Assembly: GCA_021827685.1 (NCBI GenBank)
Contig: JAKAUM010000003.1
Span: 1-56,223 of the forward strand
Reading direction: 5' to 3'
From: a bacterium
GTDB taxonomy: Bacteria > Patescibacteriota > Minisyncoccia > UBA6257 > 2-01-FULL-56-20
DNA length: 56,223 nt
The notes beneath the pieces are model-generated. The model saw nothing but the letters and a program-made list of their open reading frames with translations, made no database searches and was not told where the DNA came from. Position numbers and translations under genes: made by a program. Positions within the stretch are counted from its first letter, which is position 1. The number at the start of each line of letters is the position of its first letter. Below are positions 26,196 through 35,164 of the stretch, piece after piece.

Positions 26196-28631
26196 ATGGC
26201 TTTGGAAAAAAGAGAAATTACGAAGGAGCTCAGCGAGTCGTATCTTGACTACGCGATGTCCGTTATCGTCGCGCGGGCACTGCCCGACGCGCGCGACGGG
26301 CTGAAGCCGGTGCACCGCCGGGTGCTTTGGACCATGTGGGAAGCGGGACTCACCCATCTCGCAAAATTCCGAAAATCCTCCAACGTGATCGGCGAGACGA
26401 TGGCGAAATACCATCCGCACGGCGATACGGCGCTCTACGACACCCTTGTCCGCATGGCGCAGGATTTTTCCCTGCGCTATCCGTTGGTCCGGGGGCAGGG
26501 GAACTTCGGAAGCGTGGACGGCGATTCGCCTGCGGCGCACCGCTACACCGAGGCGAAGCTTTCCGCGATTGCGGAGGAATTGCTCGCGGATATTGAAAAA
26601 GAGACCGTTGACTGGATCCCGAATTACGATGCGACGCGTGACGAGCCGCTCGTCCTGCCCGCGAAACTGCCGAATCTGCTTTTGAACGGCACCCTTGGCA
26701 TTGCGGTCGGCATGGCGACGAGCATCCCGCCGCACAACCTGAGCGAAGTGGCCGACGCCGTCCTCCACCTCGCGGACAACCCCGATGCGACGAGCGAGGA
26801 TCTCGCGGAGATCGTGACGGGCCCGGATTTTCCGACGGGGGCCGTCATTTACGACAAGAAGGCGATCCGCGAAGCGTACGTTTCCGGCCGCGGTGCGATT
26901 CTCGCGCGCGCGAAGGCGGAGATCGTCGAAGCGAAAGCCGGCAAGCAGTTCAATATCGTCGTGACGGAAATCCCGTACCAGGTGAACAAGGCGGAACTCG
27001 TAAAGCAGATCGCCGAGTTTGCGCAGGAAAAAAAGATAGAGGGCATCCGGGATCTTCGGGACGAATCGGACCGCGAGGGCATGCGCATCGTGATAGAGCT
27101 GAGGAACGACGTGCCGCCCCAGCGCGTTCTGAACTGGCTCTATAAGCACACGGACCTCCAGCGCAATTTCAATATGAACATGACCGCGCTCGTCGCGAAC
27201 TCGCACGGACTCGAGCCGCGCCTCCTTTCGCTCCGCGACGTGCTCGCCGAATACCTCGCACACCGCAAAGAAGTGCTGCGCCGGCGCACGCAGTTCGACC
27301 TCCGGAAGGCGCAGGAGCGGGCGCATATCCTTGAAGGGCTTGCGAAGGCGCTTGACGCCATCGACCGCGTGATTGCGACGATCAGAAAATCGAAAGACAA
27401 GGAAGAGGCGCACGCGAACCTCGTCAAGCTTTTTAAGCTGAGCGATGCGCAAGCGACGGCGATCCTCGAGATGCGGCTCCAGACGCTTGCGGCGCTCGAG
27501 CGCAGGAAGATCGAAGATGAATTGAAAGAGAAGCGGGTGCTCATCGAGGAGCTCACGCTTGTCCTGAAAAACCCGGCGAAAATCGTAAAGATCATCAGGG
27601 ACGAGGTGAAAGAGCTGAAGGAAAAATACGGCGACGCGCGGCGCACGCAGGTTGTCGCGCGGGCCGTCGAAGCCGTGAGCGACGAGGATATGATCGCGGA
27701 CGAGGACGCGATCGTGACGGTTTCGGGCGGCGGCTATATCAAGCGCCTCCCGCCGGGGACGTTCAAGGCGCAGAAGCGCGGCGGCAAGGGGATCATCGGC
27801 TCCGAAGTCGCGGAAGACGATTTCCTTTCGCATTTCTTCAGCGCGCGCACGCGCGACAACATCCTTTTCTTCACGAACCGCGGCCGCGTGTTCCAAACGA
27901 AGGTGCACGAGATCCCGCAGGCGACGCGCACCTCGAAGGGCCGCGCCATACAGAATTTCCTCGAGCTCCCGTCCGATGAAACGGTGAGCGCGCTCGTGAA
28001 CTATGCGCCGACCGGCCCGAAGCATGCGGAGAAGAAATTTCTCGTCATGGCGACTCGCCGGGGGATGATCAAGAAGACGCCGCTTGAGGATTTCGCGAAT
28101 ATCCGCCGCACGGGCATCATTGCGATGGGCATGAAGAAAGACGACCGGCTCAAATGGGCATGCCTCACGAGCGGGACGGAGGAGCTCGTCCTTGCGACGC
28201 GGCAGGGGCAGTCCATCCGCTTCAGCGAGAAGCAGGTGCGCCCGATGGGGCGCGGCGCGGCGGGCGTCCGCGCCATCAAGCTCAAAAAAACGAACGACGA
28301 AGTGGCGGGCTTTGATATAATCAAAAGAGGCGAAGCGCGCCTGCTCGTCGTCATGGAGCACGGCTTCGCGAAACAAACCCCGCTCAAAGAATACAAGGTT
28401 CAGGGCCGCGGCGGATCCGGCATCAAAACCGCCGAGATTACGCCGAAGACGGGCCCTGTCGTATCGGCGCACGCGGTTTCCGAGGAAAAGGAGCTTTTCG
28501 CCCTGTCGGCGAAGGGGCAGATGATCCGCACGGAACTCGGGACGGTCCGCACGACGGGCCGCGCGGCGCAGGGCGTCCGCGTCATGAACCTGAGAGACGG
28601 AGACCGCATTGCGGGAACGGTGGTGATTTAG
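26196..28631 (+). CDS. gyrA: DNA gyrase subunit A
   Basis: [70 protein letters not shown], GyrA box QKRGGKGI. Confidence 0.97.
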   Translation: MALEKREITKELSESYLDYAMSVIVARALPDARDGLKPVHRRVLWTMWEAGLTHLAKFRKSSNVIGETMAKYHPHGDTALYDTLVRMAQDFSLRYPLVRGQGNFGSVDGDSPAAHRYTEAKLSAIAEELLADIEKETVDWIPNYDATRDEPLVLPAKLPNLLLNGTLGIAVGMATSIPPHNLSEVADAVLHLADNPDATSEDLAEIVTGPDFPTGAVIYDKKAIREAYVSGRGAILARAKAEIVEAKAGKQFNIVVTEIPYQVNKAELVKQIAEFAQEKKIEGIRDLRDESDREGMRIVIELRNDVPPQRVLNWLYKHTDLQRNFNMNMTALVANSHGLEPRLLSLRDVLAEYLAHRKEVLRRRTQFDLRKAQERAHILEGLAKALDAIDRVIATIRKSKDKEEAHANLVKLFKLSDAQATAILEMRLQTLAALERRKIEDELKEKRVLIEELTLVLKNPAKIVKIIRDEVKELKEKYGDARRTQVVARAVEAVSDEDMIADEDAIVTVSGGGYIKRLPPGTFKAQKRGGKGIIGSEVAEDDFLSHFFSARTRDNILFFTNRGRVFQTKVHEIPQATRTSKGRAIQNFLELPSDETVSALVNYAPTGPKHAEKKFLVMATRRGMIKKTPLEDFANIRRTGIIAMGMKKDDRLKWACLTSGTEELVLATRQGQSIRFSEKQVRPMGRGAAGVRAIKLKKTNDEVAGFDIIKRGEARLLVVMEHGFAKQTPLKEYKVQGRGGSGIKTAEITPKTGPVVSAHAVSEEKELFALSAKGQMIRTELGTVRTTGRAAQGVRVMNLRDGDRIAGTVVI

Positions 28632-28655
28632 GGCCGTAAGGCCGTTCTTGCCGGC

Positions 28656-29969
28656 ATGTCCAATCTTAAATTATCCCAGAAGCAGGTTGTTTTCATCATT
28701 GCAGGCGCGGTGCTCGCGATAGGAATTTTCGCGCTCATATTCCTCAATCTCAGGCCGACTGCGAGCAAGGGGCCCGCTCTCACCCTCAAAGTATGGGGGA
28801 CGGAGAGCAGCGGAGCGCTCCAGCAGGTGATCGATACGTATCCCTACGCCCAGGTTTCGTATACGCAGATCGACCCGGCGCACTATCAATCGGAGCTCCT
28901 TGCCGCGCTCGCGGCGGGAAACGGGCCGGACGTTTTCGAGATCGGCAACCGCGACCTCCCGCGCTTCGAGGATATCCTGTCTCCTTTTCCCTCGTCTTCG
29001 TCCGTATTCGGGATAGAACAGCTCTCCCAGCTTTTCCCCGACGTCGTTGCGCAGGATTTCGTCGCCAACGGGCGGATTTACGGCCTGCCGCTTTCGATCG
29101 ATACGCTCGCGATGCTCTACAACAAGGACTTGTTCAATGCCGCGGGCATCGCGGAGCCGCCTGCGACATGGGATGAATTCGACGCCGATGTGGCGAAACT
29201 GCGCGCGGTGGACGCCGCGGGCGGGCTCCTGCAGGCGGGCGCCGCAATCGGCGGGTCGTCGGCGAGCATCCCTCATGCGGCGGACCTGCTCGCGCTCATC
29301 ATGCTGCAGAACGGAACCACGATGACTAACTCCGCGGGAACGTCCGCGTCGTTCGCTTCGGCGGCGAATAAAAGCCCGGGCCTCGCGGCGTTCAAGTTCT
29401 ATCTCCAGTTTGCGAACCCGGCTTCCCCGTATTACACGTGGAACGATTCCTTCCCTTCCGGCGGCAATGCGTTCGACAGCTTCGCGGAGGGGAAGACCGC
29501 AATCGTATTCGCGTATCACTCCGACCTCGCCGCGATAAAGGCGAAGGCGCCGTTCCTCAATTACGCCGTCGCCCCGATGCCCCAGCTCTCGGCGCCGCCG
29601 GGCGGCGGGCCGGTGACGGTCGTGAATTATCCGAAATATCTCGGCTTTGTCGCCGCGAAAGCCGGCCAGACGGCGGCGGCATGGAATTTCATACTGTATC
29701 TTACGACTCCGCTCTCGGGCGACGCGAATGCCTACGGAGCCGCGACCGGGAACCCGCCCGCGCTCCGCTCTGCCATCGCCGCAGACGAAAACAGCCAGGA
29801 CCTTTCCGTCTTCGCCTCGCAGGCGCTTACGGCGCGTTCGTGGTATGAGGCGAACAGCACGGAAGACGAAGCCGCGCTGAATACGGCCATCGAGGACGCG
29901 GAGAACGGACAAGCCGCTTCCAGGGCGCTCAGCGAAGCCGAGGCGGCCGTGAGCGCGCTCATGCAGTAG
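28656..29969 (+). CDS. Extracellular solute-binding protein (family 1-like), N-terminal TM anchor
   Basis: LTLKVWGTESSGALQQVI, LLAALAAGNGPDVFEIGNRDLPRF, GLPLSIDTLAMLYNKDLFNAAGIAEPPATWDEF. Confidence 0.88.
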   Translation: MSNLKLSQKQVVFIIAGAVLAIGIFALIFLNLRPTASKGPALTLKVWGTESSGALQQVIDTYPYAQVSYTQIDPAHYQSELLAALAAGNGPDVFEIGNRDLPRFEDILSPFPSSSSVFGIEQLSQLFPDVVAQDFVANGRIYGLPLSIDTLAMLYNKDLFNAAGIAEPPATWDEFDADVAKLRAVDAAGGLLQAGAAIGGSSASIPHAADLLALIMLQNGTTMTNSAGTSASFASAANKSPGLAAFKFYLQFANPASPYYTWNDSFPSGGNAFDSFAEGKTAIVFAYHSDLAAIKAKAPFLNYAVAPMPQLSAPPGGGPVTVVNYPKYLGFVAAKAGQTAAAWNFILYLTTPLSGDANAYGAATGNPPALRSAIAADENSQDLSVFASQALTARSWYEANSTEDEAALNTAIEDAENGQAASRALSEAEAAVSALMQ

Positions 29970-30063
29970 CACCCCGCCGCGCCGCGCGCCGCGCGCCGTC
30001 CGCGATTGCGGCAATCCACCGCGCGGGCGGGCGTGCATGCGCGCAATGGGGTAAAATAAACGC

Positions 30064-30603
30064 ATGAGCCCCTTGGTCTTTAGGCTGAAAACGGTCGCCG
30101 CAATCGCCGCTATGGCGGCGTTCGTCGTCCTCCCGGCAATCGCCGCCGCAAGCGCCCTTACCACGATTCCGATCACTGTCACCGGGAGCCCCAGCAGTAC
30201 GGCTTCCCTTCCTTCTTCCGTTTCCGGGCCGACGAATAACGTATGGGATGTCCGCATCCTCGCCGGGCCGCTCGTCACGTGCACGGGGCTCGGAGGGCCG
30301 GGGGGAATGCCGCCGTGCCGGAATCTGTGCGACCTCATCGCGCAATTCGTCCATGTCGTCTATTTCATGATCGCGCTGGTCATCTGGATCGCGACGCCCG
30401 CGATGTTCGCATGGGGAGGGATAAAATTCATGACGTCGCGCGGGAATCCGGAAGGGATAGGCGAGGCGAGAAAGATGCTCAGGGGCACCGCAATCGGCCT
30501 CGTGATCATCCTTGTGGCTTATATTTTCGTCCTGACCTTCGTGCGGGTACTCGGCATCATAGGTGTCGGCGGCTTCGGGAGTCCCGACTGTAGCATCCAA
30601 TGA
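30064..30603 (+). CDS. T4SS-pilin-like small membrane protein
   Basis: Signal/TM, then FMIALVIWIATPAMFAWGGIKFMTSRGNPEGIGEARKMLRGTAIGLVIILVAYIFV, two-TM pilin-like core. Confidence 0.75.
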   Translation: MSPLVFRLKTVAAIAAMAAFVVLPAIAAASALTTIPITVTGSPSSTASLPSSVSGPTNNVWDVRILAGPLVTCTGLGGPGGMPPCRNLCDLIAQFVHVVYFMIALVIWIATPAMFAWGGIKFMTSRGNPEGIGEARKMLRGTAIGLVIILVAYIFVLTFVRVLGIIGVGGFGSPDCSIQ

Positions 30604-31355
30604 CCGCGGCCCACGTCACCATAAACCCGAGCATCCCCCTCGCCGCCGCCAACACGGTGCCGGGGATGGTGCAGGGGATCTACCTCTTTGCCCTCTCGCT
30701 TGCAGGGATCCTTGCCTTCGGCGCCATCGTCTATGGGGGGATAAAGTATGCATTAGGGAGGGGGAACCCCTCCTCCGAGAGCGAGGGCAAGAGCTGGATC
30801 ACGGGGGCTCTCCTCGGACTCCTGCTCCTTGCGGGCGCCTATCTCATCCTCCAGACCGTGAACCCCGCCCTGGTGACGCTGGGGAATCCGTTACTGCCGG
30901 CGCTTCGCGCCGAGCCGGTTCCCGTCCCCATCCCGACTCCGCCGGGAACCGCATCGTGTCTCGGCGGTACGTGCCTTTCCCTCTCGTCGGCGGGATTTTC
31001 CTGCAAGCCGGCGAATTTGCAGCCGAACGGGATGCTGAGCTGTGGAGCGACTCAAGACATGATTGACACGCTGAAGTGTATCCAGAGCCAGCCGGGAGTG
31101 CCTTCCTTCGAGATAACGGAGGCCATGCCCCCGACGGTGCCGCATATCTCCCACTGCCACAACGATGGCTGCTGCGTGGACGTAGTGGTGAGCAACTTCT
31201 CAAGCTGTTCGCAGGTGACCGCGCTCGTGAACGCGGCGGCAGCATGCGGGACGTCTGCGGCGAACGAATATATCGCGGCGAATTGTCCCGGCGCGGAGAG
31301 ATATGAAACCACGCAAGGGAACAATGTCCATATCAATGCAAAAGGGTGCAGCTAA
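30600..31355 (+). CDS. T4SS-pilin-like TM domain fused to a Cys-rich, possibly M15-peptidase-like C-terminal domain
   Basis: ILAFGAIVYGGIKYALGRGNPSSESEGKSWITGALLGLLLLAGAYLI followed by FEITEAMPPTVPHISHCHNDGCCVDVVV...ERYETTQGNNVHINAKGC. Confidence 0.7.
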   Translation: MTAAHVTINPSIPLAAANTVPGMVQGIYLFALSLAGILAFGAIVYGGIKYALGRGNPSSESEGKSWITGALLGLLLLAGAYLILQTVNPALVTLGNPLLPALRAEPVPVPIPTPPGTASCLGGTCLSLSSAGFSCKPANLQPNGMLSCGATQDMIDTLKCIQSQPGVPSFEITEAMPPTVPHISHCHNDGCCVDVVVSNFSSCSQVTALVNAAAACGTSAANEYIAANCPGAERYETTQGNNVHINAKGCS

Positions 31356-31941
31356 GACGGTCGTCGTGCTGATTGCCGCCGCGGCCGTGGCGGCCGCGGC
31401 GGTTTTTGCGGCGTACCTCTTCCTGCGCGGCGGGGCGGGCTCCGGGGGCGCGGGATCCGCGGCGGGAAGCTCCGGCGCCTCCGGGCCGGCGGCCGCCGCC
31501 GGACCCGGCGCGAACGCGGGCGCCGCCGCTACTGCGCTTGAGCCCGTCTCCGCCGCCTTTCCGAACGCCCCGACAGGTTCCGCGATTACAATCGGTACGC
31601 CGCAGGGCATGGTCGCGGTCAACAATTTCTATCTCACGAGTCCCGGGGTGGCGGGCGAAGGCAATGTAATGATCGCGATGGCGGACAATTACGATATTTC
31701 CTACGATCCCGCCAGCGGGAACTTCTCTCTTCTTATTAAGGGATCTCCGTTCAGCGCCGCGCGCGCGGCGGCGGAGCGCGCATTCCTCGGCGCGCTTGGC
31801 ATAAGCGAGGCGGATGCCTGCAAGCTCTCCGTCCAGGAAGGCGTGCCGTACCGCGCGGGCGACCCGCGGGACGGACAATCATATCCTCTGGATTTCTGCC
31901 CTCCCCCCGCGGGCTCGTCGAACGGCAATATAGTACAATAA
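31303..31941 (+). CDS. Membrane-anchored protein with Ala/Gly linker and extracellular domain
   Basis: N-terminal TM, low-complexity A/G linker, then AFLGALGISEADACKLSVQEGVPYRAG; start preceded by GGAGAG; overlaps the previous CDS. Confidence 0.65.
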   Translation: MKPRKGTMSISMQKGAAKTVVVLIAAAAVAAAAVFAAYLFLRGGAGSGGAGSAAGSSGASGPAAAAGPGANAGAAATALEPVSAAFPNAPTGSAITIGTPQGMVAVNNFYLTSPGVAGEGNVMIAMADNYDISYDPASGNFSLLIKGSPFSAARAAAERAFLGALGISEADACKLSVQEGVPYRAGDPRDGQSYPLDFCPPPAGSSNGNIVQ

Positions 31942-31946
31942 AAGGG

Positions 31947-33101
31947 ATGAAGAAGGGCCTGTTATGGATTATTCTCGCTGCCGCCGTTCTCGCGGGCGGC
32001 TATTTCGGCGCATGGGCGAGGCCCGCAAAAGGCATGTCAGGATGCACCATTGATTCGATGTGGACCGTGAACGGGGCGGACTACCTGCTTGGGCCGCCCA
32101 CGGTGAACACCGAGCAGGTGCAGACGACTTCGACGCTGGCGCATGTAAAATATATCAACTGCGCCGGGCTTACCCCGTATCTGGTATTTTTCGGGCCTGC
32201 ATTCGGCAAGGGCGGAGAGAAGGTCGGCTTGGGAGCCATGCGCGGAAACAATTCGGACAATACGGCAAACCTTACCCAGTTTACCGATACGGGAATTTAT
32301 TATTACATCGCATATGCTTCAGGCTCGTCCGGCACATATCAACAAAAATCAAATGATCTGACGGTAAGTCAGGCGAGGTGCAAGGTTTCATTAAATTTTG
32401 ATGCAACTCCTCACGAGGTCAATTCGATGAGCGAAAGCATCAGCCTGAATGCGCTTGTCGGAGAATCGTATCCAGCCGCTGATTGCAATCTCGGCGGGTT
32501 TGGATCTGGAATCGGCATAGACGTAGCTGTCAAATTCTATGGCAACGGCAGGTACCTGGATACGAGAATGGCGACGATCATGCCGCAGACCACGTCTACG
32601 ATTTCCATTCCTACGACGGCCGCGGATATTGGAGCCGCCCCGAGCTCAACCGCAAATTTCAAGGCTATCGTGACAGACCAGGATGGGCAAGGCATCAATC
32701 TCGTGAGCAGCCCCGTATATGTCGGAATCGGAGTTCCTCCTTCGTCTAGCATCGGCGGCGGCGGGGGAAGTGGCGGCGGCGGTAGCGGGGGCGGAGGTGG
32801 TGGCAGCGGCGTCACCTCCTTGCCGCCGACCACGCAGTCCATCACATTATTCAATCCGCTCACGGGATGTAATAACCTGACCTGCGCGCTTTCCAAAGTA
32901 CTCAATTTTCTCTTCACACTTGCCATCCCGATTTTCGGTATAATGATTCTGGTGGGAGGTTTTCAGCTCATTACGTCGTCCGGCAATCCTGAAAAAGTGG
33001 CGAAAGGGCGGAAGACGCTGCTTTGGTCCGTGGTCGGATTCATCGTGGTGCTCCTTGCGGGAAGCGTCGCGCACCTAATACAAAGCATCTTCGGCGGCTA
33101 G
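31947..33101 (+). CDS. Extracellular domain protein with Gly/Ser linker and C-terminal T4SS-pilin-like domain
   Basis: N-terminal TM, Cys-containing ectodomain, GGGGGSGGGGSGGGGGGSG linker, then FGIMILVGGFQLITSSGNPEKVAKGRKTLLWSVVGFIVVLLAGSVAHLIQ. Confidence 0.8.
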   Translation: MKKGLLWIILAAAVLAGGYFGAWARPAKGMSGCTIDSMWTVNGADYLLGPPTVNTEQVQTTSTLAHVKYINCAGLTPYLVFFGPAFGKGGEKVGLGAMRGNNSDNTANLTQFTDTGIYYYIAYASGSSGTYQQKSNDLTVSQARCKVSLNFDATPHEVNSMSESISLNALVGESYPAADCNLGGFGSGIGIDVAVKFYGNGRYLDTRMATIMPQTTSTISIPTTAADIGAAPSSTANFKAIVTDQDGQGINLVSSPVYVGIGVPPSSSIGGGGGSGGGGSGGGGGGSGVTSLPPTTQSITLFNPLTGCNNLTCALSKVLNFLFTLAIPIFGIMILVGGFQLITSSGNPEKVAKGRKTLLWSVVGFIVVLLAGSVAHLIQSIFGG

Positions 33102-33133
33102 ACGGCCAACCGGAATACCGCCAAACCAGAAAA

Positions 33134-33481
33134 ATGGAAACAATCCTTCACGCTTTCATCCCCGTCGCCAGGGCAGTCACCGTAACGACCGCCACTTTGC
33201 CGACGAGCGTCATTACGAGTACGGGGGACGTCACGAGGATATTCTGCGGCGGCGTGCAGTGGCTCTTTTGGGCGCTCATCGCCCTCTCGGTCGCCATGTT
33301 CCTTCTAGGCGGGATCCATTATGCGACTGCGGCGGGCGATGCGGAGAAAGTGTCCAAGGCGAACAAAACCCTCCTTTATGCGGCTCTCGCGGTGGTAATC
33401 GCGCTTTTTGCGCTCGGGGCGCCGGCATTCATAGGAAGCATTTTCGGCGTGAAGGGCGGCCTCAGCGTTTGCGGATTTTAG
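33134..33481 (+). CDS. T4SS-pilin-like small membrane protein
   Basis: WLFWALIALSVAMFLLGGIHYATAAGDAEKVSKANKTLLYAALAVVIALFALGAPAFI. Confidence 0.8.
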   Translation: METILHAFIPVARAVTVTTATLPTSVITSTGDVTRIFCGGVQWLFWALIALSVAMFLLGGIHYATAAGDAEKVSKANKTLLYAALAVVIALFALGAPAFIGSIFGVKGGLSVCGF

Positions 33482-33503
33482 GGAAATGTGATTTAATGGA
33501 AAC

Positions 33504-33857
33504 ATGAATTTTCTCTTAAGCGGACTCGTGAACAGGGCCATGGCTATCGTATATATCCCATCCCCGACTATCGTACCGCCATCGCCGCCATTCACGGGGG
33601 TGGACGATATCACGATTGTCGCGCATGAGATTGTAAACTGGCTGTTCTGGGGCCTCATCGTTCTCTCGATTGTTATGTTTCTTGTGGGCGGTTACCGTTA
33701 TGTGACGTCAGGAGGGGAGCCCGAGAAGATATCCGGCGCGAACAAGACCCTCCGCTACGCGGCCATTGCGGTCGTCATCGCAATCGTCGCGGCGGGAGTC
33801 CCGACGATCATCGGTTCGTTCTTCGGGGTTTACCTTGCTCCGTTCCTCTTCTTCTGA
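33504..33857 (+). CDS. T4SS-pilin-like small membrane protein
   Basis: WLFWGLIVLSIVMFLVGGYRYVTSGGEPEKISGANKTLRYAAIAVVIAIVAAGVPTIIGSFF. Confidence 0.8.
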   Translation: MNFLLSGLVNRAMAIVYIPSPTIVPPSPPFTGVDDITIVAHEIVNWLFWGLIVLSIVMFLVGGYRYVTSGGEPEKISGANKTLRYAAIAVVIAIVAAGVPTIIGSFFGVYLAPFLFF

Positions 33858-33897
33858 TCTTATGCGATTGAGAAAGGTCGAAACGAAAAATCACATT

Positions 33898-34281
33898 ATG
33901 AAAAATTTCAGCGTAGCGTTGGCGAAATGGGGAGCGGTCGCGGCGGCGCTCGCGGTTCCGACCATGGCATTGGCCATCGCGCCGGCCCCGCTTTCCATCC
34001 CGAACCGGTTGACCAACATTAATCAGATAACGAATGGCTCCGGACTGGTTTGTCAGATCATCAACTGGATCTTCTGGGCACTCATTGTCATGACCATCAT
34101 TTTCGTCCTCGTCGCGGCGTTCAAGTATCTCACGGCCGCGGGCGATTCCGAGAAGGTGAAGTCGGCGGGTGCAACCCTCCTCTATGCCGTGGTTGCAGTC
34201 GTAGTCGCGCTCATTGCAAAGGGGCTGCCGCTCATTATTTCGAGCTTTATCGGCGGCGGATTGACGGGAGTCGGCTGTTAA
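33898..34281 (+). CDS. T4SS-pilin-like small membrane protein
   Basis: WIFWALIVMTIIFVLVAAFKYLTAAGDSEKVKSAGATLLYAVVAVVVALIAKGLPLII. Confidence 0.8.
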   Translation: MKNFSVALAKWGAVAAALAVPTMALAIAPAPLSIPNRLTNINQITNGSGLVCQIINWIFWALIVMTIIFVLVAAFKYLTAAGDSEKVKSAGATLLYAVVAVVVALIAKGLPLIISSFIGGGLTGVGC

Positions 34282-34304
34282 GAAAGAAATTCTGGCATAG
34301 GTAC

Positions 34305-34333
34305 AAAGGGCCCCTTGCGGGGCCCTTTGGGTT
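34305..34333 (+). terminator. Rho-independent terminator of pilin-like cluster
   Basis: AAAGGGCCCC-ttgc-GGGGCCCTTT followed by GGGTTT. Confidence 0.75.
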
Positions 34334-34412
34334 TCCGGCGCGTCCGCCGCTATTCCAAGCGCGGCTTACGAAGTATACTTTTGTTGTCGCGGCGGAAGCC
34401 GAGAGGGGTATC

Positions 34413-34493
34413 GCTGGGGTGGCGAAATGGCAAACGCACCGGCTTTAGGAGCCGGCGCCGAAAGGCTTGCGGGTTCAAGTCCCGCCCCCAGCA
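34413..34493 (+). tRNA. tRNA-Leu(TAG)
   Basis: Class II tRNA with long variable arm; anticodon loop TTTAGGA. Confidence 0.93.
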
Positions 34494-34515
34494 CGAGGCA
34501 TGATATAATGGATTT

Positions 34516-34995
34516 ATGAATAAAAAAGTACTGGTGGCGGTCTTGATAGTTGCCGCCGGTGCCTTTCTCGCCGTGCGATTCGTAAGATGGGGCGGCGTTC
34601 CTTCTCCGGCAGGCGCGCCCGAGGCATCGCCAACTTCATCGGCGGCTTCCGCACCGGCAACCTCTACGCTCCCGTCATCGGGCATTTTCGGAACGGTCAT
34701 GGGGTGCGGGGGAACCGAGATGGTGGGGCCGGGCGGGCGCCCTCCCTCGGGCGGCGGGGGCTGCAGCAATGTGGCGGGGGCGCAGATCGTTTTGAAGTCG
34801 ATAAGCGATATAAGCGGAAAACGCATCATGACCAGCCTTCCGGGCACCTATACGACGGATCAAAATGGAAACTATAGGATTTCGACAAATCCGGGCGGCT
34901 ATGTGGTGTGCGTATCGGGAGGCCTCTGCAGTTCGGCGCTCACGGTACAGTCCGGGCAGTTCGTGAAAGCAAATATAGAGATCGCGTACCCCTAG
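34516..34995 (+). CDS. Membrane-anchored protein with carboxypeptidase-regulatory-like beta domain
   Basis: N-terminal TM, GIFGTVMGCGGTEMV...TYTTDQNGNYRISTNPGGYVVCV. Confidence 0.65.
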   Translation: MNKKVLVAVLIVAAGAFLAVRFVRWGGVPSPAGAPEASPTSSAASAPATSTLPSSGIFGTVMGCGGTEMVGPGGRPPSGGGGCSNVAGAQIVLKSISDISGKRIMTSLPGTYTTDQNGNYRISTNPGGYVVCVSGGLCSSALTVQSGQFVKANIEIAYP

Positions 34996-35082
34996 AGAGA
35001 AACCCGGATATGGGCGCCGGGCGGCGCACGCTTGGCGGTCGATGGTCCGGCCTCCGGCCGGCCGCCAAGTCCCATTTTTTTG

Positions 35083-35155
35083 TGCCCCCACCAGGACTTG
35101 AACCTGGAACCATCTCCTTAAGAGGGAGTTGCTCTGCCAATTGAGCTATAGGGGC
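35083..35155 (-). tRNA. tRNA-Lys(CTT)
   Basis: Reverse complement GCCCCTATAGCTCAATTGGCAGAGCAACTCCCTCTTAAGGAGATGGTTCCAGGTTCAAGTCCTGGTGGGGGCA; anticodon CTT. Confidence 0.92.
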
Positions 35156-35164
35156 TTCGCGCTC

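Noticed and set aside
26175-28472. 765-aa antisense ORF opposite gyrA
   Set aside because: Arg/Asp/His-rich translation is the mirror of a GC-rich coding gene; gyrA on the plus strand is unambiguous.
28671-30338. 555-aa minus-strand ORF
   Set aside because: Covers the solute-binding protein and first pilin-like gene in antisense; Arg-rich low-complexity product typical of GC-rich antisense frames.
32757-32815. GGC/GGT/AGC repeat as a possible CRISPR or satellite
   Set aside because: It encodes an in-frame Gly/Ser linker within the 31947-33101 protein; no spacer architecture.
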